Shown here: piece after piece, positions 44,928-53,808 of the stretch
How the letters are laid out: each line of letters begins with the position of its first letter
Position numbering within the stretch: the first letter of the stretch is position 1
From: an uncultured Prevotellaceae bacterium
GTDB taxonomy: Bacteria > Bacteroidota > Bacteroidia > Bacteroidales > Bacteroidaceae
Length of the DNA stretch: 54,728 bases
Reading direction: 5' to 3'
NCBI GenBank assembly: GCA_937915745.1
Contig: CALGGJ010000003.1
Location: forward strand, 1-54,728
Notes under the pieces: generated by a model
Databases searched by the model: none
Told to the model about the DNA's origin: nothing
What the model saw: only the letters and a program-made list of their open reading frames with translations
Translations under genes and position numbers: made by a program

Positions 44928-45391
44928 CATACCAAGAATCAGCCGACTACCTCAACCACACCACCGACTCACTGCTCGACCGCGTGGGCGGCCAACTCAC
45001 CGAGGCCAACATGCACCTCCTCAGCATCGACGAGCACTGCCTGCTGGCTTATCGTTACCTGCGCGACGAAGTGATGGAAGGCGGATTCATACAACTCATA
45101 CAAAACGGCTACGGCCCCTACGTACTGCTCGGACCCTTCCCCATGCTCATGAAGAAGGAATTTGGGCTCAAAGACTTCGCAAAGCTGCTCTACGGTGTGT
45201 CACACGAATACAAGCGCAACCGCGAGGCACTCGAGGCTGATAAGACCGACGACGAGTTTATGGCGCAGTACGAACAGTTTGAAGCACTCAACAACTATGG
45301 CGACGACTACCTCGACAACTTCGAAGAAACGGTGACACCAGCCATCACAGAATACTATAAACAACACTTAACCGACAATAAAGACAAATAA
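44924..45391 (+). CDS. DMP19-family (DUF4375) protein
   Basis: 155 residues, soluble and cytoplasmic by composition. The block ANMHLLSIDEHCLLAYRYLR, then EVMEGGFIQLIQNGYGPYVL, matches the DMP19-like C-terminal domain family (DUF4375). Members of the family include a DNA-mimic protein in Neisseria, but most are uncharacterised and this resemblance does not establish such a role. Aspartate and glutamate are frequent in the C-terminal half (EADKTDDEFMAQYEQFEALN). The ATG at 44924 overlaps the fbp stop; an in-frame ATG at 44906 would add six residues. The esterase gene follows after six bases. Confidence 0.82.
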   Translation: MTYQESADYLNHTTDSLLDRVGGQLTEANMHLLSIDEHCLLAYRYLRDEVMEGGFIQLIQNGYGPYVLLGPFPMLMKKEFGLKDFAKLLYGVSHEYKRNREALEADKTDDEFMAQYEQFEALNNYGDDYLDNFEETVTPAITEYYKQHLTDNKDK

Positions 45392-45397
45392 ATCCAC

Positions 45398-46243
45398 ATG
45401 AAAACACTCATCACAATCGCAGCCATCATCTGTACAGCAATCACAGCACAAAGCAAAGTGATAACCGACAGCATAAAGAGCAACATACTCAGTGCAACAG
45501 TAAAAATAAACATATACCTGCCAGCCGAATTCGACAGCAACCCCACAAAACAATACCCTGTGCTGTACCTGCTACACGGCCTGACCGACACCTATGCTGC
45601 ATGGGTAGAGAAAGGACACCTCGACCAAGTGGCCGACGAGATGATACAGAAAGGCGAAATACCACCAATGATTATCATCATGCCAAACGCCGGCGGCCCC
45701 AATACACGACGCACATGGAACGGATACTTCAACATGGATGGATGGGCTTACTCCGACTTCTTCTACAATGAACTCATGCCCACACTCGAAAAACGATATC
45801 GCATCATCGGCGACAAAGCCAACCGATCCGTAAGCGGACTGTCGATGGGCGGCGGCGGATGCACCGTCTATGCACAACATCACACCGACCTCTTCTCGTC
45901 ATGCTATGCCATGAGCGCATGGCTCACATCAAACGACACTGCACTCGACACAAACAACCTACAGACTTACGTAACCAAAGCCGTACACGAAAACGACGCA
46001 ATCAAGTACGTAAACAATGCCTCACGCGATGAAATAGAAAAACTCAAGACCGTACGCTGGTTCATAGACATAGGCGACGATGACTTCCTCTTCGACCAAG
46101 ACATACAGTTCTACCAAGCTATGAAAGCCAAACGCATACCATGCGAACTGCGAGTGCGCAACGGAGGACACACATGGGAATACTGGAACACAGCACTCCG
46201 CACAAGTCTGCCATTTGCGGCACAAAGCTTCAAAAAAAACTGA
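45398..46243 (+). CDS. Exported esterase, alpha/beta hydrolase (PF00756 type)
   Basis: 281 residues with a signal peptide (MKTLITIAAIICTAITAQS). It belongs to the putative esterase/S-formylglutathione-hydrolase-like family, which includes feruloyl and acetyl-xylan esterases. Seen: the oxyanion region YPVLYLLHGLTDTYAAWVEK, MPNAGGPNTRRTWNGYF, the nucleophile elbow GLSMGG with Ser149, an acidic segment IDIGDDDFLFDQD containing the likely Asp, and His258 in NGGHTWEYW. The triad is complete. Substrate unknown; a periplasmic role on acyl or feruloyl esters of glycans is a guess. Six bases separate it from the DMP19 gene and 12 bases from smpB, so they are probably one operon. Confidence 0.9.
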   Translation: MKTLITIAAIICTAITAQSKVITDSIKSNILSATVKINIYLPAEFDSNPTKQYPVLYLLHGLTDTYAAWVEKGHLDQVADEMIQKGEIPPMIIIMPNAGGPNTRRTWNGYFNMDGWAYSDFFYNELMPTLEKRYRIIGDKANRSVSGLSMGGGGCTVYAQHHTDLFSSCYAMSAWLTSNDTALDTNNLQTYVTKAVHENDAIKYVNNASRDEIEKLKTVRWFIDIGDDDFLFDQDIQFYQAMKAKRIPCELRVRNGGHTWEYWNTALRTSLPFAAQSFKKN

Positions 46244-46255
46244 CGACACAACATC

Positions 46256-46726
46256 ATGAACAAAAAGAAAGACAATAACAAACAACGCATCAACATAAAA
46301 AACCGCCGAGCATCATTCGACTACGAATTCATCGACATCTACACAGCAGGCATAGTCCTCACCGGCACCGAGATAAAATCGATTCGCATGGGTAAAGCCA
46401 GCCTCGCAGATAGCTACTGCTACTTCGTGGGTGGTGAGATGTGGGTTAAAAACATGAACGTGTCGCACTACCTGCAAGGCTCATACAACAATGTAGGCGA
46501 ACGACGTGAGCGAAAACTGCTGCTCAACAAAAAAGAGCTGCGACTGCTCGAAGCAGAATCAAAAAACCCCGGCTTCACCATCGTACCCACAAGGCTATAC
46601 ATCAACCCACAAGGACTGGCCAAGCTCGACATCGCACTCGCAAAGGGCAAGAAAACATTCGACAAACGTCAAACGATGAAAGAAAAAGAAGACCGTCGAG
46701 AAATGGACCGCGCCATGAAATACTGA
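46256..46726 (+). CDS. smpB: SsrA-binding protein SmpB
   Basis: Binds tmRNA and delivers it to stalled ribosomes for trans-translation. 156 residues, the typical length. The OB-fold core contains NRRASFDYEFIDIYTAGIVL, GTEIKSIRMGKASLADSYC, and the block PTRLYINPQGLAKLDIALAK; the C-terminal basic tail (KGKKTFDKRQTMKEKEDRRE) inserts into the mRNA channel in known SmpB. All conserved regions are present. metH begins 98 bases downstream; that gap holds nothing I recognise, and is too short for a cobalamin riboswitch. Confidence 0.97.
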   Translation: MNKKKDNNKQRINIKNRRASFDYEFIDIYTAGIVLTGTEIKSIRMGKASLADSYCYFVGGEMWVKNMNVSHYLQGSYNNVGERRERKLLLNKKELRLLEAESKNPGFTIVPTRLYINPQGLAKLDIALAKGKKTFDKRQTMKEKEDRREMDRAMKY

Positions 46727-46824
46727 TACCATCCGCCTCAGACAGCGTTCCACTATCAAAACACGCCCCACAAGCCATCCTGTGACTGCAGCCTGGCAAC
46801 GGGGGTGATCCCAACCCTCAATAT

Positions 46825-49572
46825 ATGACCATAAACGACAAAATACTACTACTCGATGGCGCAACGGGCACCATGCTGCAACGCCGTGGTTTCAAAGGAA
46901 ACTTCGACATGCTCAGCATAACCCATCCCAACGACATACTCGACATACACCGACAGTATCTCGAGGCAGGAGCCGACATAATTACAACCAACACCTTCTC
47001 ATCACAACGCATATCACAAGCCGAATACGGCACGGCCAACATCATACGTCAACTTAATCTCGCAGCAGCAAGCCTGGCACGCAAAGCAGCCGACGAATTC
47101 ACGACACTCAATCCCTCACATCCACGATATGTAGCAGGCAGCGTAGGCCCCACAAACCGCACATGCTCAATGAGTCCCGACGTAAACGACCCCGCACTGC
47201 GTGAAATCACATTCGACCAACTGACAGAAGCATACACCGAACAAATCACAGCGTTGATGGAAGGCGGTGTAGATGCAGTACTGGTAGAAACCATATTCGA
47301 CACACTCAATGCCAAAGCTGCAATCTACGCATTCGAAGAATCACAACACATAACAGGACTAAACGATGTAAAGCTCATGCTGTCGCTCACTGTAGCCGAC
47401 CGTACCGGACGCACTCTTTCAGGACAAACCATCGACGCATTCCTTACATCCGTGGCACACGCTCCAATCTTCTCAGTCGGACTCAACTGCTCGTTCGGAG
47501 CAGCCGAACTAAAACCATTCCTGCGACAACTCACAACACATTCACAAAACTCATACTACATCAGCTGTCATCCTAATGCCGGCCTGCCAAACGAACTGGG
47601 GCAATACGACCAAACACCCCATGAATTTGCCACACAAGTTGCTGAATTCATCAACGAAGGCCTCGTTAACATCGTAGGCGGATGCTGTGGCACCACACCC
47701 GAATATATCAAAGAATTAAGAACCATCGTAGAGAGCATCCATGGTAAATCTAATCGACACGTTAACTCTGACTACCCTGATAACACCGAAAAAGACAAGG
47801 AACACATACATCTATCCCTCGCTGGCCTCGAAGCCATACACCTTACACCCGAAATCCGTTTCATTAACATCGGCGAACGATGCAATGTAGCAGGGTCGCG
47901 CAAGTTCCTGCGCCTGATAAGCGAACACAAGTACGACGAAGCACTACAGATAGCACGCCGACAAGTTGACGACGGGGCTATGGTGCTCGACATCAATATG
48001 GACGACGGATTGCTCGATGCACGTACAGAGATGACCACATTTGTCAACATGATGATGTCAGACCCCGATATATCACGTCTGCCACTCATGATTGACTCAT
48101 CAAACTGGGAGGTAATAACTGCGGGACTGAAATGCATACAAGGCAAAAGTATAGTCAACTCACTGTCACTGAAAGAAGGTGAAGAACTGTTCCTGAAACG
48201 TGCTGCCGAAGTAAAACGCCTGGGAGCCGCATTAGTAGTCATGGCATTCGATGAAAAGGGACAAGCCACCACATACGAAAGAAAAGTCGAAGTATGCCAA
48301 CGAGCCTACAACCTACTGCTCAGTATCAGATTTAATCCTGCTGACATCATATTCGATCCCTGCGTACTATCTATCGGCACCGGTATTGAAGAACACAATA
48401 ACTACGCACTCGATTTCATACGAGCCACCAAGTGGATACGCCACAACCTGCCCCACACCCATATCAGCGGTGGCATAAGCAACCTTTCGTTTGCATTTCG
48501 CGGCAACAACTACCTGCGCGAAGCCATGCATGCAGTATTCCTCTACCACACCATAAGCCATGGTATGGATATGGCAATAGTAAACCCTGCCACCAAGGTA
48601 ACATACGAAGACATACAATCACAACTCATCGATGCCATCGACGATGTATTGCTCAACCGGCGCCCCGACGCAACCGAACGACTGATAAACATACAACGAT
48701 CGATGACTGAAGGCACAAGCACTACCGACGCCGCACACACCCCGACAAAACAAAAACAGCTCACACTGGGCGAGATGATAATAAAAGGCCAAACAGAAAA
48801 CCTCGAAACAATAGTGATGGAAGAACTGGCAAAGCAGGGAAATGCCGTGAAAGTAATCGAGGGACCTCTTATGGATGCGATGAACCACGTTGGCCGACTC
48901 TTCGGAGAAGGAAAAATATTCCTTCCACAAGTGGTGAAGACCGCACGCACCATGAAACAAGCCGTCGCAGCACTTGAACCATTCTTCAATACAAAACCAC
49001 AAACAAAACCGTTCAAGGAAGGATGTGTCTGTTGCCAACCTGCCATGCCAAGGCATACCCCACGCAAACGTGTACTACTTGCAACAGTAAAGGGCGACGT
49101 ACACGATATTGGCAAAAATATCGTAGGAGTGGTGATGAGCTGCAATGGTTATGACATCATCGACCTCGGCGTCATGGTTCCAGCAGAAACTATTGTAGCG
49201 AAGGCCATTGAAACACATGCCGACATAATAGGTCTCTCGGGCCTCATCACGCCATCACTCACAGAAATGGTAAGCACCGCCCGCGCCTTGCGCGAAGCGG
49301 GCATCACTGTTCCGCTTATGATAGGTGGAGCTACAACCAGCGAATTGCATACAGCACTGAAGATAGCGCCCGAATATGAGGGTTCAGTCATTTGGCAGAA
49401 GGATGCCGCTCAAAACGTGACAAGTGCAGGACTGTTACTTAACCCACAGACTTCGGACGCATATATAAGCCAACTGAAAGAGCGGCAAGCAGCCTTGCGT
49501 GCATCTTACAACAAAACGGCACCACATCTGCTAAGTCTGGAGGAAGCACGCAACCGACGACTGAATTTGTAA
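46825..49572 (+). CDS. metH: Cobalamin-dependent methionine synthase, without activation domain
   Basis: Transfers a methyl group from methyltetrahydrofolate to homocysteine using cobalamin, in the cytoplasm. The 915 residues contain, in order, the homocysteine domain (zinc ligands Cys222 in LNCSFGA and Cys287/Cys288 in GGCCGTT), the pterin domain (INIGERCNVAGSRKF and following), the cobalamin cap helices (~residues 640-735), and the B12 domain with D758-x-H760-x-x-G763 (DVHDIGKNIV), GLSGLITPSL and GGATTS. The protein stops at RRLNL directly after the B12 domain. The C-terminal AdoMet reactivation domain (~330 residues) of the 1227-residue E. coli enzyme is missing. No activation-domain gene is nearby; one may be elsewhere. 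Confidence 0.96.
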   Translation: MTINDKILLLDGATGTMLQRRGFKGNFDMLSITHPNDILDIHRQYLEAGADIITTNTFSSQRISQAEYGTANIIRQLNLAAASLARKAADEFTTLNPSHPRYVAGSVGPTNRTCSMSPDVNDPALREITFDQLTEAYTEQITALMEGGVDAVLVETIFDTLNAKAAIYAFEESQHITGLNDVKLMLSLTVADRTGRTLSGQTIDAFLTSVAHAPIFSVGLNCSFGAAELKPFLRQLTTHSQNSYYISCHPNAGLPNELGQYDQTPHEFATQVAEFINEGLVNIVGGCCGTTPEYIKELRTIVESIHGKSNRHVNSDYPDNTEKDKEHIHLSLAGLEAIHLTPEIRFINIGERCNVAGSRKFLRLISEHKYDEALQIARRQVDDGAMVLDINMDDGLLDARTEMTTFVNMMMSDPDISRLPLMIDSSNWEVITAGLKCIQGKSIVNSLSLKEGEELFLKRAAEVKRLGAALVVMAFDEKGQATTYERKVEVCQRAYNLLLSIRFNPADIIFDPCVLSIGTGIEEHNNYALDFIRATKWIRHNLPHTHISGGISNLSFAFRGNNYLREAMHAVFLYHTISHGMDMAIVNPATKVTYEDIQSQLIDAIDDVLLNRRPDATERLINIQRSMTEGTSTTDAAHTPTKQKQLTLGEMIIKGQTENLETIVMEELAKQGNAVKVIEGPLMDAMNHVGRLFGEGKIFLPQVVKTARTMKQAVAALEPFFNTKPQTKPFKEGCVCCQPAMPRHTPRKRVLLATVKGDVHDIGKNIVGVVMSCNGYDIIDLGVMVPAETIVAKAIETHADIIGLSGLITPSLTEMVSTARALREAGITVPLMIGGATTSELHTALKIAPEYEGSVIWQKDAAQNVTSAGLLLNPQTSDAYISQLKERQAALRASYNKTAPHLLSLEEARNRRLNL

Positions 49573-49576
49573 AATT

Positions 49577-49592
49577 CCTGCATAAGTGCAGG
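49577..49592. terminator. Small hairpin between convergent metH and AsmA-like genes
   Basis: CCTGCA (49577-49582) and TGCAGG (49587-49592) pair around a 4-base loop, directly after the metH stop. The stem has six pairs and no T-run; a terminator function is only suggested. Confidence 0.35.
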
Positions 49593-49661
49593 TCGGAATG
49601 AGTGTATTACAAACTTATTGGAGACCATATCACCCGCATCTTTCCCTGTAATACTATCTGC

Positions 49662-51542
49662 CTATTTTGTTTGCTTGGAGGTTTGCTTGGAGGTTTGCTT
49701 GGAGGTTTGCTTGGCGGCTTTCTCTGCCGCTTTTTTCTCGGCCTTTTCTTCCTTAGACAACTTTGGAGCCTTCTCTTTTACTTCTTTGTCCTGTTTTGTA
49801 AGACGCAAACCCGGTTTTGTGATTTTCAGTTTACTTACGTCCTGATTGTTGGTATAAGTATAATGACAGAAGAGCTCGCGCCATTTACCACGCTGCGAAA
49901 TATCGCCCTCGGCTACTGCCCCGTCACTTTCAACGGTCACATCAATATTACGTACATGAACCTTCTTATAGCTACAATCATCTACTGTTGCATTGACAGT
50001 TCCTATTGGGAGCTTGCCACCTTTGTCTCGTCGCATTATTGCAGTACGAGGTTTGGAAATATCTATTCTGAACTTAGCACTGCAGTTCACATCGCCTATA
50101 TCAGCCAAATCCAACACATCACCGATTTTCAATGCCTTACTGCTTATTGCGCCACTCAACCACTTGTTGGTTTCGTCGATTGAAAAGTTGAAATCCAATA
50201 GTCCTGCAACCGTTTTCAGGCTCCCTCGGAATGTTTCCCGTTTATATACAACATCAAAATGTCCACGATATATTATATAGTCAAGGCGCCGTAACTGATC
50301 CATCATTAATCGTTTCACCGGAAACTGAGTTATAACTTTTTCTATGGTACTCGTTTTTGCTTTCATCTGGTTGACGTCGAACCCGATTTCCATCTGCCTT
50401 GAATTGCGCAAATTATTGATACTGCCTACTGCCGCTATAGTAAGTTGTTTGTCGGCTGTTGCTATGTCCACCCTTGGGAAATACAGACGTTCTGCTGTTC
50501 CGTTTATGGATGTCTCAAGCGACAGCGGCATCTTAAAGTCTTTCAGTACGGGAGCAAAAGGTTTTGCTATATCAGCAAGTATGACCTTACCTCTGAGGGT
50601 TCCTGTAGTGAATTCAAATTGTTGACCCGATGTCTTGTCTGGCAACACAACATTCACTGTATCAATTTCGAGCGAGGTCTGTCCCTGGCATAATGCAAGA
50701 TTGAAGATATTCAAATTCCGACGGTTAGTCGCGGCATTCAGGTGCATGTCTTTTATATCTATGCCACTGAGCGTATCGGTGATTGATGCATCTGTAAGCG
50801 TTATCAAAAAACTATCGGTTTGTTGTACCGCTATTTTACCTCTTAAAGAAACCGTCATGTCGAGGTGGCCGGCATCAAAACTACCCCGCTTTGGTTTATT
50901 TATATTTTTACGAGGTCGATGGTTATCGGTCTTCAGCGACAGTTCTTTTACTTTTACGTCATAGCTTTTATTCTTGGCTCGCACTTCCAACAGGCCTATC
51001 AGTCCTTCTGTCTGCTTTTCCTGATTCTGATATCTTACAAAACTGTCTGTAATTCTGACATGGTGTAAGTTGATGTCCATCTGTTTGTTCTTTTTCGACT
51101 TCACGCTGTCTGTCTTTCCATCTGATTGCCTTGCAAATGAGTCGATAATGAACTGATAGTTGGCAGGCGACAGGCTGTCGTTTTTTTCGAGCTTTGCCTT
51201 CATGTGGTCAACCTCTACACTATTTACAGTTATTTGTTTTTCCATCAGGCGTGTGACATCTACATTTGCCTCCACTCGCCCTATCTCAAACATCGGTTGC
51301 CCCTCGAGGTCGTCTATTTGTAGTCCGTAGAGTGAAGCTGAGGGTCCAAACAGATTTACACTGATGCTGTCGGCTTCAACCCTTGTACCAAGTCGTTCGG
51401 TAAGATTGGCTGTTACGTACAGCAAGAGTCGTTGTTGCACAGAATGTGTGTTCAAAAGAAAAGTGGCTGCGCACACCCCTCCGACTATCGTAAGCACTAC
51501 GATAGTCGCGACCTTCAGTATGTTAAGTATCTGCCGGTTCAT
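49662..51542 (-). CDS. AsmA/TamB-like envelope protein
   Basis: 626 residues. An N-terminal signal anchor (ILKVATIVVLTIVGGVCAATF) is followed by the AsmA-type opening LLLYVTANLTERLGTRVEAD, then SISVNLFGPSASLYGLQIDD, and further beta-strand repeats (FEIGRVEANVDVTRLMEKQI, VNSVEVDHMKAKLEKN, ADIAKPFAPVLKDFKMPLSL, TVNATVDDCSYKKVHV). Proteins of this superfamily bridge the periplasm and are thought to move lipids or help assemble outer-membrane proteins; Bacteroidota TamL usually works with a TamB of this superfamily. This protein is much shorter than typical TamB, so equating the two is uncertain. The C-terminus is Lys/Glu/Ala-rich and ends in four near-identical KQTS repeats. recA is 21 bases upstream on the same strand. 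Confidence 0.8.
   Translation of the reverse strand: MNRQILNILKVATIVVLTIVGGVCAATFLLNTHSVQQRLLLYVTANLTERLGTRVEADSISVNLFGPSASLYGLQIDDLEGQPMFEIGRVEANVDVTRLMEKQITVNSVEVDHMKAKLEKNDSLSPANYQFIIDSFARQSDGKTDSVKSKKNKQMDINLHHVRITDSFVRYQNQEKQTEGLIGLLEVRAKNKSYDVKVKELSLKTDNHRPRKNINKPKRGSFDAGHLDMTVSLRGKIAVQQTDSFLITLTDASITDTLSGIDIKDMHLNAATNRRNLNIFNLALCQGQTSLEIDTVNVVLPDKTSGQQFEFTTGTLRGKVILADIAKPFAPVLKDFKMPLSLETSINGTAERLYFPRVDIATADKQLTIAAVGSINNLRNSRQMEIGFDVNQMKAKTSTIEKVITQFPVKRLMMDQLRRLDYIIYRGHFDVVYKRETFRGSLKTVAGLLDFNFSIDETNKWLSGAISSKALKIGDVLDLADIGDVNCSAKFRIDISKPRTAIMRRDKGGKLPIGTVNATVDDCSYKKVHVRNIDVTVESDGAVAEGDISQRGKWRELFCHYTYTNNQDVSKLKITKPGLRLTKQDKEVKEKAPKLSKEEKAEKKAAEKAAKQTSKQTSKQTSKQTK
49668..49715 (-). repeat. 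Four 12-base in-frame repeats (KQTS)
   Basis: Four units of 12 bases, identical apart from the first and last bases, encode successive Lys-Gln-Thr-Ser at the C-terminus of the AsmA-like protein. As an exact 12-base repeat it can change length by slippage without altering the frame. Confidence 0.95.
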
Positions 51543-51563
51543 TTACGAATCGGAGTCTGTTTA

Positions 51564-52577
51564 TTATATATTCTCCACTTCTCCTCCATTGGCAATACTT
51601 TCGCGCACCTTTGCTTCAATTTCCTCAGCCAATTCAGGGTTGTCATCAAGCAGTTTCTTTACTGCCTCACGACCTTGAGCCAATTTTGTATCGTTGTAAC
51701 TGAACCAGCTCCCGCTTTTCTTGATGATGCCGAAATCGGTACCCAGATCCACCAATTCGCTGCTTCGCGAAATGCCGGTACCGAACATGATGTCGAACTC
51801 ACACTTACGGAATGGAGGTGCAACCTTGTTCTTTACCACCTTTACTTTCACGGTGTTGCCCAGCACCTGGTCACCGTTTTTGATAGATTCTTTTTTTCTT
51901 ATATCAATACGTACCGAGGCATAGAATTTCAGAGCGTTGCCGCCAGTTGTAGTTTCCGGATTACCGAACATGATACCGATTTTCTCACGCAACTGGTTGA
52001 TGAATATGCATGTTGTATTGGTCTTACTGATAGTTGCCGTGAGTTTTCTTAATGCCTGACTCATAAGGCGTGCTTGCAATCCGACTTTGTTGTCACCCAT
52101 GTCGCCTTCTATCTCGGCTTTTGGAGTAAGTGCTGCAACAGAATCTATGACAATGATATCTACGGCAGCCGAGCTTATTAGTTGGTCGGCAATCTCAAGT
52201 GCCTGTTCTCCATTGTCGGGTTGCGAAATCAGCAAGTTGCCCATGTCCACGCCAAGGTTGGTAGCATAGAAGCGGTCGAAAGCATGTTCTGCATCTATAA
52301 ACGCTGCTATGCCGCCAGTCTTTTGACATTCGGCAATAGCATGAAGTGCCAAAGTGGTCTTACCCGACGACTCAGGACCGTATATCTCGACAATACGTCC
52401 CTTCGGATATCCTCCTATACCCAGTGCCGCATCCAGTCCGATTGAACCTGTCGGGATGCAATCAATCTTCTCTATATCTGTCTCGTCCATGCGCATTATA
52501 GCACCATGGCCAAAGTTTTTTTCTATTTTTGCCATTGCGGCTTGCAATGCTTTCAGTTTGTCTTCTTGAGTTGCCAT
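51564..52577 (-). CDS. recA: Recombinase RecA
   Basis: DNA strand-exchange ATPase and co-protease of the SOS response. 337 residues, close to the family norm. Walker A is GPESSGKT (67-74), the Walker B region is VDIIVIDSVAALTPKAE (ending near residue 154), and the L1/L2 DNA loops are around GDMGDNKVGLQARLMSQALR and IGIMFGNPETTTGGNALKF. The ATG at 52577 is 59 bases after a good promoter box. I see no LexA-type operator that I can support. The AsmA-like gene follows after 21 bases and may be co-transcribed. Confidence 0.98.
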   Translation of the reverse strand: MATQEDKLKALQAAMAKIEKNFGHGAIMRMDETDIEKIDCIPTGSIGLDAALGIGGYPKGRIVEIYGPESSGKTTLALHAIAECQKTGGIAAFIDAEHAFDRFYATNLGVDMGNLLISQPDNGEQALEIADQLISSAAVDIIVIDSVAALTPKAEIEGDMGDNKVGLQARLMSQALRKLTATISKTNTTCIFINQLREKIGIMFGNPETTTGGNALKFYASVRIDIRKKESIKNGDQVLGNTVKVKVVKNKVAPPFRKCEFDIMFGTGISRSSELVDLGTDFGIIKKSGSWFSYNDTKLAQGREAVKKLLDDNPELAEEIEAKVRESIANGGEVENI

Positions 52578-52635
52578 AAACTATATTTGTGTTAATGATT
52601 TGATTTAAGAACATGCGGGAATCTTTTTTCCCTTA

Positions 52636-52643
52636 CAAAGGTA
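52636..52643 (-). promoter_or_regulatory. Promoter -7 box for recA
   Basis: Minus-strand TACCTTTG matches TAnnTTTG, 59 bases before the recA ATG. No clear TTTG is seen at -33. Confidence 0.6.
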
Positions 52644-52763
52644 ACAATAAATTGACAACTGGCAATTGTGATATTATGTTTTTTTCCATCATGAACTCAA
52701 AAAACATAAAAAGTCTTGCAAACAGTCGATTGTGCATGACATTATTGTCGTTTATTGTTTCAA

Positions 52764-53570
52764 TCATTTATTCACCGCTTTCACTATGAATATGCTGATT
52801 TCATAGAGCATCCACATCGGAAGCGACACCAGCATTAGGGTGAAGGCATCGGATGTAGGGGTGATGATTGCTGCGGCAATAAGGATGAACACCACCACAT
52901 GTTTGCGGTATCTGATCATGAACGATGAGCTCAGCAGGCGCATCTGTGCCAACAGCCAGCTCAGCACGGGCATCTCAAACACCACACCCATTGCAATGGT
53001 GAGTGTCATCATGGTCGAAATGTATGACTCCAGGGTGATGGTGTTCACAACCATATCTGCTACTTGATAGGTGCCGAGAAATCTGAACGTGAAGGGGAAT
53101 ATAATGAAATAGCTGAAAGCGGCTCCAACCATAAACATGATGTACGACCCTCCCACGAGTCGAAATGCATATTTGCGTTCGTTTTGGTATAGTGCCGGCG
53201 ATATGAAACGGAACAGCTGATAGACAATATATGGCGAAGCGACAAGCACACCGACACAGAAGGCTACTTTCATGTGAATGATGAATTGTTGTGCCAGTTC
53301 GGTGTTGATGAGCCTGACGTTGAATCCTTCTGATGCACCAGGCATGATTCCGTTGTCGGTTCCCGTCAGGGTACTGAGCCATCGTCCCATGGCATCAAAC
53401 CATTGGTAGGTGATGAACGTATCGTTTTGCGGTGCCAGAACAGCAGCAAACAGCAGTTGTTTGAAACAGAAGGCTACGACAGCCACAGCCCCCGTCACCA
53501 CCAAGATGCGGATGATGACCGAGCGCAATTCGTCAAGATGATCCCAGAATGTAGCGTTCTCGCTGTCCAT
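52764..53570 (-). CDS. tatC: Sec-independent translocase TatC
   Basis: Multi-pass receptor of the twin-arginine export system in the inner membrane. 268 residues with six helices: the first in VIIRILVVTGAVAVVAFCF after the conserved FWDHLDELR, then MKVAFCVGVLVASPYIVYQL, GSYIMFMVGAAFSYFIIFPF, MMTLTIAMGVVFEMPVLSWL and the last ones in VVVFILIAAAIITPTSDAFT and MLVSLPMWMLYEISIFIV. FRFISPALYQNERK matches the conserved F-x-x-PGL-type loop, with Ala replacing Gly. tatA lies nine bases upstream, so the two form an operon. No separate tatB is in the window. Confidence 0.95.
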   Translation of the reverse strand: MDSENATFWDHLDELRSVIIRILVVTGAVAVVAFCFKQLLFAAVLAPQNDTFITYQWFDAMGRWLSTLTGTDNGIMPGASEGFNVRLINTELAQQFIIHMKVAFCVGVLVASPYIVYQLFRFISPALYQNERKYAFRLVGGSYIMFMVGAAFSYFIIFPFTFRFLGTYQVADMVVNTITLESYISTMMTLTIAMGVVFEMPVLSWLLAQMRLLSSSFMIRYRKHVVVFILIAAAIITPTSDAFTLMLVSLPMWMLYEISIFIVKAVNK

Positions 53571-53579
53571 CGCTACTGA

Positions 53580-53786
53580 TTATTCAGTCTTTTCTGCCGA
53601 TTCTTTTTTGTCGTATTCCTCATCTTCCTTGCCGTTGATGCCGTCTTTGAACGAACGTACTCCTTTGCCGAGGCCTTTCATAAGTTCAGGTATTTTCTTA
53701 CCTCCGAAGAGCAACAGTACGATAAGTGCGATGACGAGAATTTCCTGCAGTCCGAGGCCTCCTATAAACAGTGTCTGATACATCAT
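53580..53786 (-). CDS. tatA: TatA/E-family translocase subunit
   Basis: 68 residues with the standard TatA layout: a short N-terminal hydrophobic helix (QEILVIALIVLLLF), the FGGKKIPELMKGLGKGVRSF hinge and amphipathic helix, and an acidic/basic tail (INGKEDEEYDKKESAEKTE). TatA oligomers form the pore through which folded proteins cross. The start at 53786 or the ATG three bases later are both possible. It sits directly before tatC, and the aldo/keto reductase gene ends 22 bases upstream, so all three may be co-transcribed. Confidence 0.93.
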   Translation of the reverse strand: MMYQTLFIGGLGLQEILVIALIVLLLFGGKKIPELMKGLGKGVRSFKDGINGKEDEEYDKKESAEKTE

Positions 53787-53808
53787 ATATTTCTTATGCT
53801 TATGTTTG

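Noticed and set aside
46727..46824. Cobalamin riboswitch upstream of metH
   Set aside because: Only 98 bases separate smpB and metH, too short for the usual ~200-base element, and I find no clear B12 box.
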